64,000 nucleotides of DNA from the NCBI GenBank assembly GCA_025655595.1, contig JAHXIO010000001.1:1-64000 (forward strand), given 5' to 3'. Shown here piece after piece: positions 1 through 8,869 of the stretch. Source of the DNA: Candidatus Thiodiazotropha sp. (ex Monitilora ramsayi). GTDB lineage: Bacteria; Pseudomonadota; Gammaproteobacteria; Chromatiales; Chromatiaceae. Made by a program: the position numbers and the translations under genes. Below the pieces are notes generated by a model. The model did no database searches. It worked only from the letters and a program-made list of their open reading frames with translations, and had not been told where the DNA came from. Each line of letters starts with the position of its first letter. Position 1 is the first letter of the stretch.

Positions 1-65
1 GGTGTTGTCTGGCAACCAACCAATGACAACACCAATAAAATGAAGATTAAAAACCTATTCCTCAT
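1..65 (-). CDS. Lipoprotein of a second integron cassette, 5' part only
   Basis: The reading frame starts at ATG (65-63, minus strand) and runs off the window edge after 21 codons. The visible peptide is MRNRFLIFILLVLSLVGC followed by QTT. This is a classic lipoprotein signal: basic N-terminus, hydrophobic core and the lipobox LVGC, with lipidation predicted at Cys18. An AAGGA Shine-Dalgarno lies 7-8 bases upstream of the ATG. The frame begins 25 bases inside the cassette boundary at 91|90 and points away from the integrase, as cassette genes usually do. Nothing can be said about the mature protein. An alternative ATG eight bases upstream opens only a five-codon frame. Confidence 0.7.
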   Translation of the reverse strand, partial: MRNRFLIFILLVLSLVGCQTT

Positions 66-84
66 TTTGCATTTTCCTTTTTGC

Positions 85-182
85 ATCTAACGCCGTGGTA
101 ATGGGTTTGGGTGAGATGGCGGCAATTTTGGAACAAAATTGGTGACAGCTTACCCAAATCCCAATTCACCACCTTGTTAAGC
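85..182 (-). other. attC recombination site of integron cassette 1
   Basis: Read on the minus strand, the site starts with the core GCTTAAC (182-176, R'') and ends with GTTAGAT (91-85, R'). Both match the consensus pair RYYYAAC and GTTRRRY. Between them the DNA is a long imperfect palindrome. GTGGTAATGGGTTTGGGT (95-112) pairs, with unpaired bases, with the ACCCAAATCCCA and CACCAC stretches at 152-173. A central hairpin CAATTTTG/CAAAATTG (123-142) closes it. R'' is exactly complementary to the cassette's own first bases (GTTAAGC at 549-543), as a circular cassette requires. The length of 98 bp is in the range of chromosomal-integron attC sites. The stop codon of the cassette gene lies inside R''. 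Confidence 0.88.
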
Positions 183-548
183 ATTGCCATGCCTTCTTGT
201 ATACCACAATGTGATTGGTATTGATGCTAATAATGTTGAAACCACCATTGGAGCTATTGGAACGAACCCAAGGAAATTAGTGACAGTATTTGGCGGCAGC
301 CTAAATATTAAATGCTGCCAACCCACAGTTACTAATGGTATGCCCGACCAAATAGCTACACCCAAAATTGGAGTTATTAAAAGCATTGCCAGTGATGAAA
401 TAAGCCAATGCAACTTTGGAACTCCTTTTCTGATATAGATTCTTGTTTGTATTGCTACTGCCATAATCCAAGGTAACAACAAACCTGAAGCTATGAGCAT
501 TACAAATTCAGAACCAGTTATATGTTGCTCATCCATACTTTTGCTTAA
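91..548 (-). mobile_element. Complete integron gene cassette 1 (458 bp)
   Basis: The limits follow from the G|TT cleavage rule applied to the two GTTRRRY cores, at 549-543 (attI junction) and 91-85 (junction to cassette 2). The cassette holds one gene (177-536, minus) and its attC. The gap between the attI junction and the ATG is only 12 bases, so there is no room for a promoter of its own. Expression probably depends on a promoter in attI or intI. The orientation away from the integrase is the usual one. Confidence 0.85.
177..536 (-). CDS. Cassette-encoded small membrane protein, unknown function
   Basis: This 119-aa protein has three evident hydrophobic segments, roughly residues 10-30 (MLIASGLLLPWIMAVAI), 42-62 (LHWLISSLAMLLITPILGV) and 88-110 (FLGFVPIAPMVVSTLLASIP). 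The C-terminus is short and basic (WYTRRHGNA). It has no cysteine pairs, no lipobox and no motif I recognise. The ATG lies 12 bases from the attI junction without a strong Shine-Dalgarno. The TAA overlaps the attC core, which is typical of cassette genes. Its function cannot be read from the sequence. Many chromosomal-integron cassettes encode small unknown, toxin-antitoxin or membrane proteins, and here there is no partner gene. Confidence 0.75.
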   Translation of the reverse strand: MDEQHITGSEFVMLIASGLLLPWIMAVAIQTRIYIRKGVPKLHWLISSLAMLLITPILGVAIWSGIPLVTVGWQHLIFRLPPNTVTNFLGFVPIAPMVVSTLLASIPITLWYTRRHGNA

Positions 549-668
549 CAGTTATGTAGACAGACGCTTTGTTATCTGAGATAGGAGGTGTCTCTCTATC
601 TCCGTGGACTTTTTTCCAGGTTTTGATACGCTTTCCCTTATCATAGAGATAGCCATGGAGGGCTTATT
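543..668 (-). other. attI primary recombination site and integrase leader
   Basis: The insertion core GTTAAGC (549-543, minus strand) sits between the first cassette and the integrase start codon. The remaining bases to 668 hold the rest of attI and the leader of the integrase gene. GGAGG at 657-661 is the Shine-Dalgarno for the ATG at 669. Further GTTA-containing motifs at 551 and 571 could be accessory integrase-binding boxes, but I cannot assign them individually. The position is deduced from the cassette boundary and the integrase start. Confidence 0.7.
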
Positions 669-2063
669 ATGGTCGGAAATGAAGCTGCTGAGGAACAGCG
701 TGCGGTTGAGCGGTTTTGGCATAACTATCTGTCTATCCTTGAAAAAGACTCCATACCAGCTACAGAAAGGCAATGGTACCGAAAACATATTGAAGAATAC
801 ATCAGCGCCCATTCAAGGGTCAAATTACGGGATCATCAACCCCGCCATATCGATAGATATCTAACCGCAAAAGGCAGACTCCCCAGGCTTCAAGAGTGGC
901 AATTTCGGCAAATTGCCAATGCGCTACGATTACTTTTCTGTAAACTGATCACACCTTCATGGGCTTCTGAGTATGACTGGTATCGCTGGCGAGCATATGC
1001 CAAGGAACTCGAACCCGATCATCCCACAATCATGCGGGATGCTAGTTTTGGCGTTTTGATGGCGCCCAATAGCAATCCTCTAGTCAGGCGTTTTCGAGAG
1101 GAGCATACTGATTTATATCGGGCTTTTGTTAAGACCATTCGCGTACGCGGAATGGCAGCCAGAACTGAAAAAACCTACGAGCACTGGCTGATAAGATTTT
1201 TTCAGTACCACCAGTGGAAAGACATCGGTCAATTAGTACCAAAAAAGATTTCGGACTATCTAGAACATCTTGCACTAAATCGACATGTATCTGCTGCAAC
1301 CCAAAAGGTTGCAATGAACAGTCTGGTTTTCTTTTATCGTGAAGTGCTAGGTAAAAACATAGAGGGTATATTCACTCACACCCGTGCCAAGGCGAGAAGA
1401 CGATTACCTACGGTATTGTCTAAGCAAGAGATAAAACTGTTGCTCGATTCCATGAATGGTCGTTCAAAACTGATGGCTTCTCTTATGTACGGCACAGGCA
1501 TGCGGATTATGGAGTGCGTACGACTGCGTATACAAGACCTCGATTTCGCTTACAAGCAGATTACCATTCGTACAGGAAAAGGTGGTAAGGAGCGAATAGT
1601 TCCCTTGCCTGTATCCTTGATCCCTCAAATCCAGGCATACCTTAAAGAAATCAAGGCGCTCCACGATGGTGATCTCGCTGACGGATTCGGTGCAGTTCTT
1701 CTACCGCCTGCTTTGGCCAGAAAATTAGGGAAAGCAGTCAAGACTTGGCAATGGCAGTTTGTTTTCCCAGCCACAAAACTGGCAATGGATCATGAAACAG
1801 GAAAGGTACGACGCCATCATGTTCATCAAACCGGTTTGCAGAAAGCCATTCGAATTGCTTCGCGAAAAGCGGGCATTAACAAGCGCGTAACCAGTCATAC
1901 TCTACGGCACTCATTTGCGACTCACCTACTGGAAAGTGGAAGCGATATCAGGCTCATTCAAGAGTTACTCGGCCATGCTGATGTAAACACCACGATGATA
2001 TACACCCATGTCCTACAAAAGGGCGGTCTTGGCGTTCAAAGCCCGTTGGATAATCTTAGCTGA
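669..2063 (+). CDS. intI: Integron integrase (tyrosine recombinase), long form
   Basis: IntI catalyses attI x attC and attC x attC recombination of gene cassettes. The tyrosine-recombinase residues are present: Arg279 (GTGMR), His410 and Arg413 (SHTLRHS), His436 (LLGH) and the nucleophile Tyr445 (MIYTH). Residues 372-408, MDHETGKVRRHHVHQTGLQKAIR and what follows, form the extra helix region that separates IntI from XerC/D. The usual core-binding domain spans about 148-235. The protein is 464 aa against about 320-340 aa for class 1 IntI. The excess is an N-terminal block (about 10-125) that itself looks like a second SAM-like core-binding domain. The start is supported by GGAGG seven bases upstream. 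The gene converges on glmS. Confidence 0.93.
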   Translation: MVGNEAAEEQRAVERFWHNYLSILEKDSIPATERQWYRKHIEEYISAHSRVKLRDHQPRHIDRYLTAKGRLPRLQEWQFRQIANALRLLFCKLITPSWASEYDWYRWRAYAKELEPDHPTIMRDASFGVLMAPNSNPLVRRFREEHTDLYRAFVKTIRVRGMAARTEKTYEHWLIRFFQYHQWKDIGQLVPKKISDYLEHLALNRHVSAATQKVAMNSLVFFYREVLGKNIEGIFTHTRAKARRRLPTVLSKQEIKLLLDSMNGRSKLMASLMYGTGMRIMECVRLRIQDLDFAYKQITIRTGKGGKERIVPLPVSLIPQIQAYLKEIKALHDGDLADGFGAVLLPPALARKLGKAVKTWQWQFVFPATKLAMDHETGKVRRHHVHQTGLQKAIRIASRKAGINKRVTSHTLRHSFATHLLESGSDIRLIQELLGHADVNTTMIYTHVLQKGGLGVQSPLDNLS

Positions 2064-2088
2064 GCCACCAAACAGATTAGCTCAGCTA
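2057..2088. terminator. Inverted repeat shared by the ends of intI and glmS
   Basis: TAGCTGAGC (2057-2065) and GCTCAGCTA (2080-2088) are perfect 9-bp arms around a 14-base loop. The left arm contains the intI TGA and the right arm contains the glmS TAG. No long T tract follows on either side. It may act as a weak bidirectional terminator for the convergent genes, or simply stabilise both 3' ends. Confidence 0.5.
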
Positions 2089-3912
2089 TTCAACCGTCAC
2101 GGATTTCGCCAGATTCCTCGGCTGGTCCACATCCGTTCCCTTCAATACCGCCACATGATAAGCCAGCAATTGCAGCGGAATGCTGTAGACGATCGGCGCC
2201 GTGGTTGGGTAGATGTCTGACAGAGTGAGATTCTGGTAGTTGTCCAGGTCGATCTTGACTCTCTGGTCGCTGAATAGGAACAGTTCACCGCCACGGGCGC
2301 GAACTTCCTGCAGGTTCGAGAGTACCTTCTCCAACAACGGGTCATCGGGTAAGGCGCATATCACCGGCATCTCGGCATCAACCAGCGCCAGCGGACCATG
2401 TTTCAATTCACCAGCAGGATAGGCCTCAGCGTGGATGTAAGAGATCTCTTTCAGCTTCAGCGCCCCCTCCATGGCGACCGGGTAGAAGCATCCTCGACCA
2501 AGGAAGAGGGCGTGTTGCCGATCGGCGAAAGCATTCGCCATGGCCTGGATGGAATCGCTCAGCTCCAGTACCACCTCTACCTGGCGGGGTACGGCATGGA
2601 GTTCATTCACCAGTACTTGTTCATCCGCTTCGCTCAATCCCCGGCGCTTCGCCAGCGCCAGGGTCAGCAGGCGCAGGGCGACCAGTTGTGTGGTGAAGGC
2701 CTTGGTGGAGGCGACACCGATCTCGGGGCCGGCACGCGTCATCAACGCTACATCCGACTCTCTTACCAATGAGCTCTCTGGTACGTTACAGATACAGAGT
2801 GAGCCGATATAGTCCATCTCCTTCGCTGCCCGCAAAGCAGCCAAGGTATCTGCCGTTTCACCCGATTGTGAAATGGTAAGGAAGAGGGTGTCGGGGGAGA
2901 CGACGACTTTTCGATAGCGGTACTCACTCGCCACTTCGATACTGCAAGGAACACCGATCTCTTCCAGCCAATATTTAGCGACAAGGCCGGCATGATAACT
3001 GGTTCCGCAGGCGATGATTTGTACCTGCTTGGTCTTGTCGAACAAAGTCTTGGCCTCATGGCCAAAACTCTCTTCCATCAGGCGGCCTTTATAGATACGC
3101 CCTTCCAGTGTCTCTGCGATGACGCCAGGCTGCTCGTAGATCTCTTTGAGCATGTAGTGTCGGTAGGGACCCTTGTCCACACTGTCGGCATTCAGTTTGG
3201 AGGTCTTCTCCTCCCTTGTGACCTCCTCACCGGTTCTGTCATAGATGGTGATCTTGTTTCGGCTGATCTCCGCTACGTCTCCCTCTTCAAGAAAGAGAAA
3301 GCGCTGGGTAACCGGCAGCAGCGCCGCCACATCGGAGGCGATAAAGTTTTCACCCTCACCCAGACCGATAACCAGCGGGCTACCTTCACGGGTCACGATG
3401 ATCCGGTCCGACTCTTCCGGACAGGCCACTGCCATGGCATAGGCGCCGGACATCTCTTTTGAGGCCTCTTTGACGGCCTGGAAAATCTCCAGGCCTTCAC
3501 CCAGCTTGCTGGCCAGGAGGTGCGCGATAACTTCCGTATCGGTTTCCGAAGTGAAGACGAATCCCTGGGATTCCAACTTGCTGCGCAATTCGCTGTGATT
3601 TTCGATGATACCGTTATGGACAACAGCGACCCGTTCGCCGCTCATGTGGGGGTGTGCATTCAACTCGGACGGTCTGCCGTGGGTCGCCCAACGTGTGTGA
3701 GCGATGCCCAGCAGGCCATCGACCCCGGCATCATTCACGATACCGTCCAGATTGGAGACCTTCCCAATGGTCCTGAAGCGTTGCATTCTCCCTTCTGACT
3801 CGCGGACCGCCAGTCCAGCGGAGTCATAGCCTCTGTACTCCAGCCTTCTCAGGCCTTCCATCAGGATGGGGACTACATTGCGCTCAGCGATACCGCCGAC
3901 AATGCCACACAT
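2086..3912 (-). CDS. glmS: Glutamine-fructose-6-phosphate aminotransferase
   Basis: GlmS makes glucosamine-6-phosphate from fructose-6-phosphate and glutamine, the first step of UDP-GlcNAc synthesis. After removal of Met1, Cys2 in MCGIVGG is the N-terminal nucleophile of the class II glutaminase domain (about 1-220). Two SIS sugar-isomerase domains follow (about 285-425 and 455-595). The 608-aa length is normal, and the C-terminus ends with the conserved LAKSVTVE, the segment whose DNA serves as attTn7 in other bacteria. It lies 11 bases downstream of glmU on the same strand, so the two UDP-GlcNAc genes form one unit. Confidence 0.98.
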   Translation of the reverse strand: MCGIVGGIAERNVVPILMEGLRRLEYRGYDSAGLAVRESEGRMQRFRTIGKVSNLDGIVNDAGVDGLLGIAHTRWATHGRPSELNAHPHMSGERVAVVHNGIIENHSELRSKLESQGFVFTSETDTEVIAHLLASKLGEGLEIFQAVKEASKEMSGAYAMAVACPEESDRIIVTREGSPLVIGLGEGENFIASDVAALLPVTQRFLFLEEGDVAEISRNKITIYDRTGEEVTREEKTSKLNADSVDKGPYRHYMLKEIYEQPGVIAETLEGRIYKGRLMEESFGHEAKTLFDKTKQVQIIACGTSYHAGLVAKYWLEEIGVPCSIEVASEYRYRKVVVSPDTLFLTISQSGETADTLAALRAAKEMDYIGSLCICNVPESSLVRESDVALMTRAGPEIGVASTKAFTTQLVALRLLTLALAKRRGLSEADEQVLVNELHAVPRQVEVVLELSDSIQAMANAFADRQHALFLGRGCFYPVAMEGALKLKEISYIHAEAYPAGELKHGPLALVDAEMPVICALPDDPLLEKVLSNLQEVRARGGELFLFSDQRVKIDLDNYQNLTLSDIYPTTAPIVYSIPLQLLAYHVAVLKGTDVDQPRNLAKSVTVE

Positions 3913-3923
3913 AACGCTTCCTC

Positions 3924-5294
3924 TTATTTCTTGGGTTTTTTGACCGGTCGTTGCCAGCCATCAATACTGATCTGTTTGGCCCGGCTAAGACTCAGCGTCT
4001 CAGCGGGCGTATCTCTGGTGATAGTCGAACCCGCACCGATGGTGGAGCCATCGGCAACGGTCACGGGCGCCACCAGTTGGGTATCCGAACCGACGAACAC
4101 GCGATCGCCGATAACTGTTTGGAATTTATTAGCACCATCGTAGTTGCAGGTGATCGTCCCCGCACCGATATTCACTTCAGAACCCATGACAGTATCGCCG
4201 ATATAGCTCAGATGGTTGATCTTACTCTTGGTCGCCACCTGGCTCTTTTTAATCTCGACAAAATTACCCACATGCACCTGATCTGCGATCTGTGTATCAG
4301 GCCTGATTCGTGCGAATGGTCCGACACGGCAATCGGCGCCGATCTCAGCGTCCTCGATAACACTGTTTGCCAAAATCTCCGTATCGGCACCGATACGGCT
4401 ATTCTTGACCACCACATTGGGTCCGATGCGCACGCCGTCCGCCAGCGAGACATCGCCTTCGAACACGGCATTGATATCAATGGTGACATCCTTACCCACT
4501 GTGAGCTTGCCGCGAACATCCAGTCTTGCCGGATCACTCAGGCTGACACCCGATGCCATCAGCATATCTGCCTGCTGCTGCTGAAAATAACGTTCCAGAT
4601 AGGCAAGCTGCTTGCGGTCGTTGACCCCCATTACCTCCTCTTCACAGACCGGGTGGACCACCTGGATATTCACCCCGTCGTTTACAGCCATTGAGATAAT
4701 GTCGGTCAGATAGTACTCATTCTGCGCATTATTGTTTTCGATTCTTCCAAGCCAGCTCTCTAGCCGGTTTTTACTGACTGCCATGATGCCGGTGTTGATC
4801 TCGGCAATCTCCAGTTCCCTTTCCGTAGCATCTTTCTGCTCGACGATGCGGACAACCCGATCGTTGCGGTCCCGCACGATCCGGCCGTATCCGGTGGGAT
4901 CCGGCAGATCGACGGTCAGCAGTGCCAGATCAGTCTGGTGCAGCGCTGCCAGCAGGGAGACCAGCGTAGAGCCACTGATCAGCGGTACGTCTCCATAGAG
5001 GATCAGCACCTGGTCTACCTTTTGCAGTTGCGGAAGCGCTTGCATCACGGCATGTCCCGTGCCCAGGCGTTCCTTCTGCTCCACCCAGTCCAGGTCATCT
5101 GCCGCAAGAGTATTGCAGACCGTTTCGCCACCATGTCCATAGACAATCGTAATCTCATCCGGTGTGATTGATCTGGCCGTTTCGATCACATGCCCCAATA
5201 ACGGTTTTCCCGCCAAAGGGTGCAGGACCTTGGGTAGACGAGAGCGCATGCGGGTGCCCTCACCAGCTGCCAGGATAAGTACGCCAAGATGCAT
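3924..5294 (-). CDS. glmU: Bifunctional GlcN-1-P acetyltransferase / UDP-GlcNAc pyrophosphorylase
   Basis: This cytosolic enzyme acetylates glucosamine-1-phosphate and then uridylylates it, giving UDP-GlcNAc for peptidoglycan and LPS. The pyrophosphorylase signature LAAGEGTRMRSRLPKVLHPL lies at residues 8-27. The left-handed beta-helix with hexapeptide repeats occupies about 250-440. The C-terminal tail is lysine-rich (VKKPKK). At 456 aa it matches the E. coli enzyme. It is followed by glmS; upstream are 239 untranslated bases and the FKBP gene. Confidence 0.98.
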   Translation of the reverse strand: MHLGVLILAAGEGTRMRSRLPKVLHPLAGKPLLGHVIETARSITPDEITIVYGHGGETVCNTLAADDLDWVEQKERLGTGHAVMQALPQLQKVDQVLILYGDVPLISGSTLVSLLAALHQTDLALLTVDLPDPTGYGRIVRDRNDRVVRIVEQKDATERELEIAEINTGIMAVSKNRLESWLGRIENNNAQNEYYLTDIISMAVNDGVNIQVVHPVCEEEVMGVNDRKQLAYLERYFQQQQADMLMASGVSLSDPARLDVRGKLTVGKDVTIDINAVFEGDVSLADGVRIGPNVVVKNSRIGADTEILANSVIEDAEIGADCRVGPFARIRPDTQIADQVHVGNFVEIKKSQVATKSKINHLSYIGDTVMGSEVNIGAGTITCNYDGANKFQTVIGDRVFVGSDTQLVAPVTVADGSTIGAGSTITRDTPAETLSLSRAKQISIDGWQRPVKKPKK

Positions 5295-5533
5295 CTATTT
5301 TCCCCTATTGATCCGATGCCAATGGCATCCGTGGAATTTTATGACATTAAATCAGAATTGCGTCCGTAACTGTATAGACACATCAGAAACGTCAAGGGAG
5401 TTTGCAAACCATCGGAGCCGGGTCAATGGCTAGTCCAGTCATGACCTATGCACTGATTTGCAAAGGCTTTATCCAACAAGCCAAACAAGAACACTAATGG
5501 GGCGCGAGAGCGCTAAAGCTTCGGAACGATGGA

Positions 5534-6022
5534 TCAGTTCAGCGTCGGCGTCTGTCCGGGGATACCGACGTTCATGGCGTCTTCTTTGGTAGCGTCACGC
5601 ACTTCGAGGATTTTAACGTTGACCTTAAGGTCCTTGCCAGCCAGCGGGTGATTGCCGTCGACCGTCAGCTTGCCGTCCTCGATCTTGGTAACAAAGAAGC
5701 TCTTCACCTCACCCGCCTCGTTCTGCATCTGCACTTCCGCACCCAACTGCCGGAACTGAGGAGGCACATTGTCGAGGTCATCGGTGAAGGTCAGTTCGGG
5801 ATCATGTTCCCCGAATCCCTGAGCCGGTGTGATGGTGATACTGACCTCGTCACCGGGGCTTTTACCTTCCACGGCCCGGTCCATGCCGCCGATCAGTTCG
5901 GTCTCACCGCCGTGGATATAGTTCACCGGCAGGTCGCTCTGCTCCAATACATTCCCATCCAGATCACAGATCGAATAGGTGAGTGAAACATATTTACCGA
6001 CTTTGATGATTTCTTGGGACAT
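5534..6022 (-). CDS. SlyD-like FKBP-type peptidyl-prolyl isomerase
   Basis: The 162-aa protein begins with an FKBP strand (KVGKYVSLTYSICDLDGNVLE) and has the loop GGETELIGGMDRAVEGKSPGDE. An insert-in-flap chaperone domain (about 75-125, TPAQGFGEHDPELTF) follows. This is the SlyD arrangement of prolyl isomerase plus chaperone in the cytosol. It lacks the long His/Cys-rich metal-binding tail of E. coli SlyD and ends in GIPGQTPTLN. It lies downstream of the atp operon on the same strand but behind a hairpin. Confidence 0.9.
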   Translation of the reverse strand: MSQEIIKVGKYVSLTYSICDLDGNVLEQSDLPVNYIHGGETELIGGMDRAVEGKSPGDEVSITITPAQGFGEHDPELTFTDDLDNVPPQFRQLGAEVQMQNEAGEVKSFFVTKIEDGKLTVDGNHPLAGKDLKVNVKILEVRDATKEDAMNVGIPGQTPTLN

Positions 6023-6035
6023 GGCGATACAACTT

Positions 6036-6061
6036 TCAGGACCTGATGATACAGGTCCTGA
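6036..6061 (-). terminator. Hairpin after the atp operon
   Basis: TCAGGACCTG (6036-6045) and CAGGTCCTGA (6052-6061) are perfect 10-bp arms with a six-base loop. The hairpin lies between the end of atpC and the start of the FKBP gene. No marked T tract follows on the minus strand, so termination may be partial. Confidence 0.6.
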
Positions 6062-6078
6062 TTATAGCGTGAAGTGGG

Positions 6079-6507
6079 TCAGGTGCGCTTGCCTTTGCGG
6101 ATACGCTCGATGGCACGGAGCTGTGCCACCGCCTCGGCCAGTTCGGCCTGGGCCTTGGCGTATTCGAATTCTGCGCTGCGATCCGCCATGGCGTCTTCGG
6201 CCCGACGCTTGGCCTCTTCCGCCGCAGCCTCGTCCAAATCTGTTGCGCGAATGGCGGTATCCGCCAGCACAGTCACTACATGGGGTTGCACTTCGAGGAT
6301 ACCGCCGGAGACGTAGAAGTGCTGCATCTCCTTGTTGTCGCCAAGGTCCACGCGCACTTCGCCCGGTTTCAGGCGAGTGACCAGCGGGGTATGGCGAGGG
6401 GCAATACCCACTTCGCCCATCACAGCGGGGGCATAGACCATCTCAGCGAGACCGCTGAAGATCTCACCCTCGGCACTGACGATGTCCACATGGATTGTCA
6501 TGGCCAT
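6079..6507 (-). CDS. atpC: F1Fo ATP synthase subunit epsilon
   Basis: Epsilon is the small rotor-stalk subunit of F1 that also inhibits ATP hydrolysis. The N-terminal beta-sandwich (about 1-88, with [19 protein letters not shown]) is followed by a two-helix C-terminal domain rich in Ala, Glu and Arg. The length of 142 aa is standard. It is the last gene of the operon. The start could be Met1 or Met3. Confidence 0.96.
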   Translation of the reverse strand: MAMTIHVDIVSAEGEIFSGLAEMVYAPAVMGEVGIAPRHTPLVTRLKPGEVRVDLGDNKEMQHFYVSGGILEVQPHVVTVLADTAIRATDLDEAAAEEAKRRAEDAMADRSAEFEYAKAQAELAEAVAQLRAIERIRKGKRT

Positions 6508-6526
6508 CTATTCTACTCCCAGCCTA

Positions 6527-7963
<1,437 letters not shown>

Positions 7964-7974
7964 TCAGGCTGTCA

Positions 7975-8835
7975 TCAGACAGCCGCTGCACCACCGACGA
8001 TCTCTGAGATCTCCTGGGTGATCGCCGCCTGGCGAGCCTTGTTGTAGATCAGTTGCAGTTCGTTGATCAGCTCACCCGCGTTATCCGAGGCCGACTTCAT
8101 CGCCACCATACGTGCAGACTGCTCACAGGCGCCGTTTTCCACCACGGCCTGGTAGACCAGGGACTCCACATAGCGGCCCAACAGGTTATCGAGTACATCT
8201 TTCGAATCCGGCTCGTAGATGTAGTCCCAGTGGTGCTTCAGCTCTTCCACTTCCTTGGGTGGAATCGGCACCAGCTGCTCGACGGACGGGCTCTGGGTCA
8301 TGGTGTTGACGAAATTGTTGTAGGCGATATAGATGCGATCGATCTTGCCCTCGGCATAGGCATCCAGCATCACCTTGACCGTACCGATCAGGTCTTCGAT
8401 ATGCGGCGCATCGCCCAAATGGGTCGCCTGACTAACGATATTGCCACCAAAGCGACTAAAGAAGCCAAGTGCCTTGTTGCCAATGGTGCAGAAGTCAACT
8501 TCCGTACCGCTGTCACGCAGCTCTTTCATCTCTTTGAACAACTTACGAAACAGATTGTTGTTCAAGCCGCCGCACAGACCGCGGTCCGATGAAACGATGA
8601 TGTAACCCACACGCTTCACTTCTCGCTCGATCATGAAGGTGTGCTTGTACTCGGGATGCGCGTGGAACAGATGTCCAATCACATTACGCATCTTGTCCGC
8701 ATAGGGCCGGGTAGCCGCCATTCGATTCTGCGCCTTACGCATCTTCGAGGCCGCCACCATCTCCATCGCCTTGGTGATCTTGCTCGTATTCTTGATACTG
8801 GCAATCTGTGTGCGTATCTCTTTTGCGCCCGCCAT
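7975..8835 (-). CDS. atpG: F1Fo ATP synthase subunit gamma
   Basis: Gamma is the central rotor shaft. The N-terminal helix starts with [24 protein letters not shown], and the C-terminal helix carries the conserved [27 protein letters not shown]. Between them [11 protein letters not shown] marks the Rossmann-like domain. The length of 286 aa is normal. It sits in order between atpA and atpD. Confidence 0.97.
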   Translation of the reverse strand: MAGAKEIRTQIASIKNTSKITKAMEMVAASKMRKAQNRMAATRPYADKMRNVIGHLFHAHPEYKHTFMIEREVKRVGYIIVSSDRGLCGGLNNNLFRKLFKEMKELRDSGTEVDFCTIGNKALGFFSRFGGNIVSQATHLGDAPHIEDLIGTVKVMLDAYAEGKIDRIYIAYNNFVNTMTQSPSVEQLVPIPPKEVEELKHHWDYIYEPDSKDVLDNLLGRYVESLVYQAVVENGACEQSARMVAMKSASDNAGELINELQLIYNKARQAAITQEISEIVGGAAAV

Positions 8836-8869
8836 AACTCTGAACCTTATCTCGTGTTACGTACTCGGC

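Noticed and set aside
1-33. GGTGTTGTC/GACAACACC inverted repeat as another attC
   Set aside because: The arms lack RYYYAAC and GTTRRRY cores and the repeat lies inside the coding part of the second cassette.
2000-2100. Tn7-type insertion at the end of glmS
   Set aside because: The attTn7-type target is present in glmS, but there are no tns genes, Tn7 ends or 5-base target duplication; the neighbour is an integron integrase.
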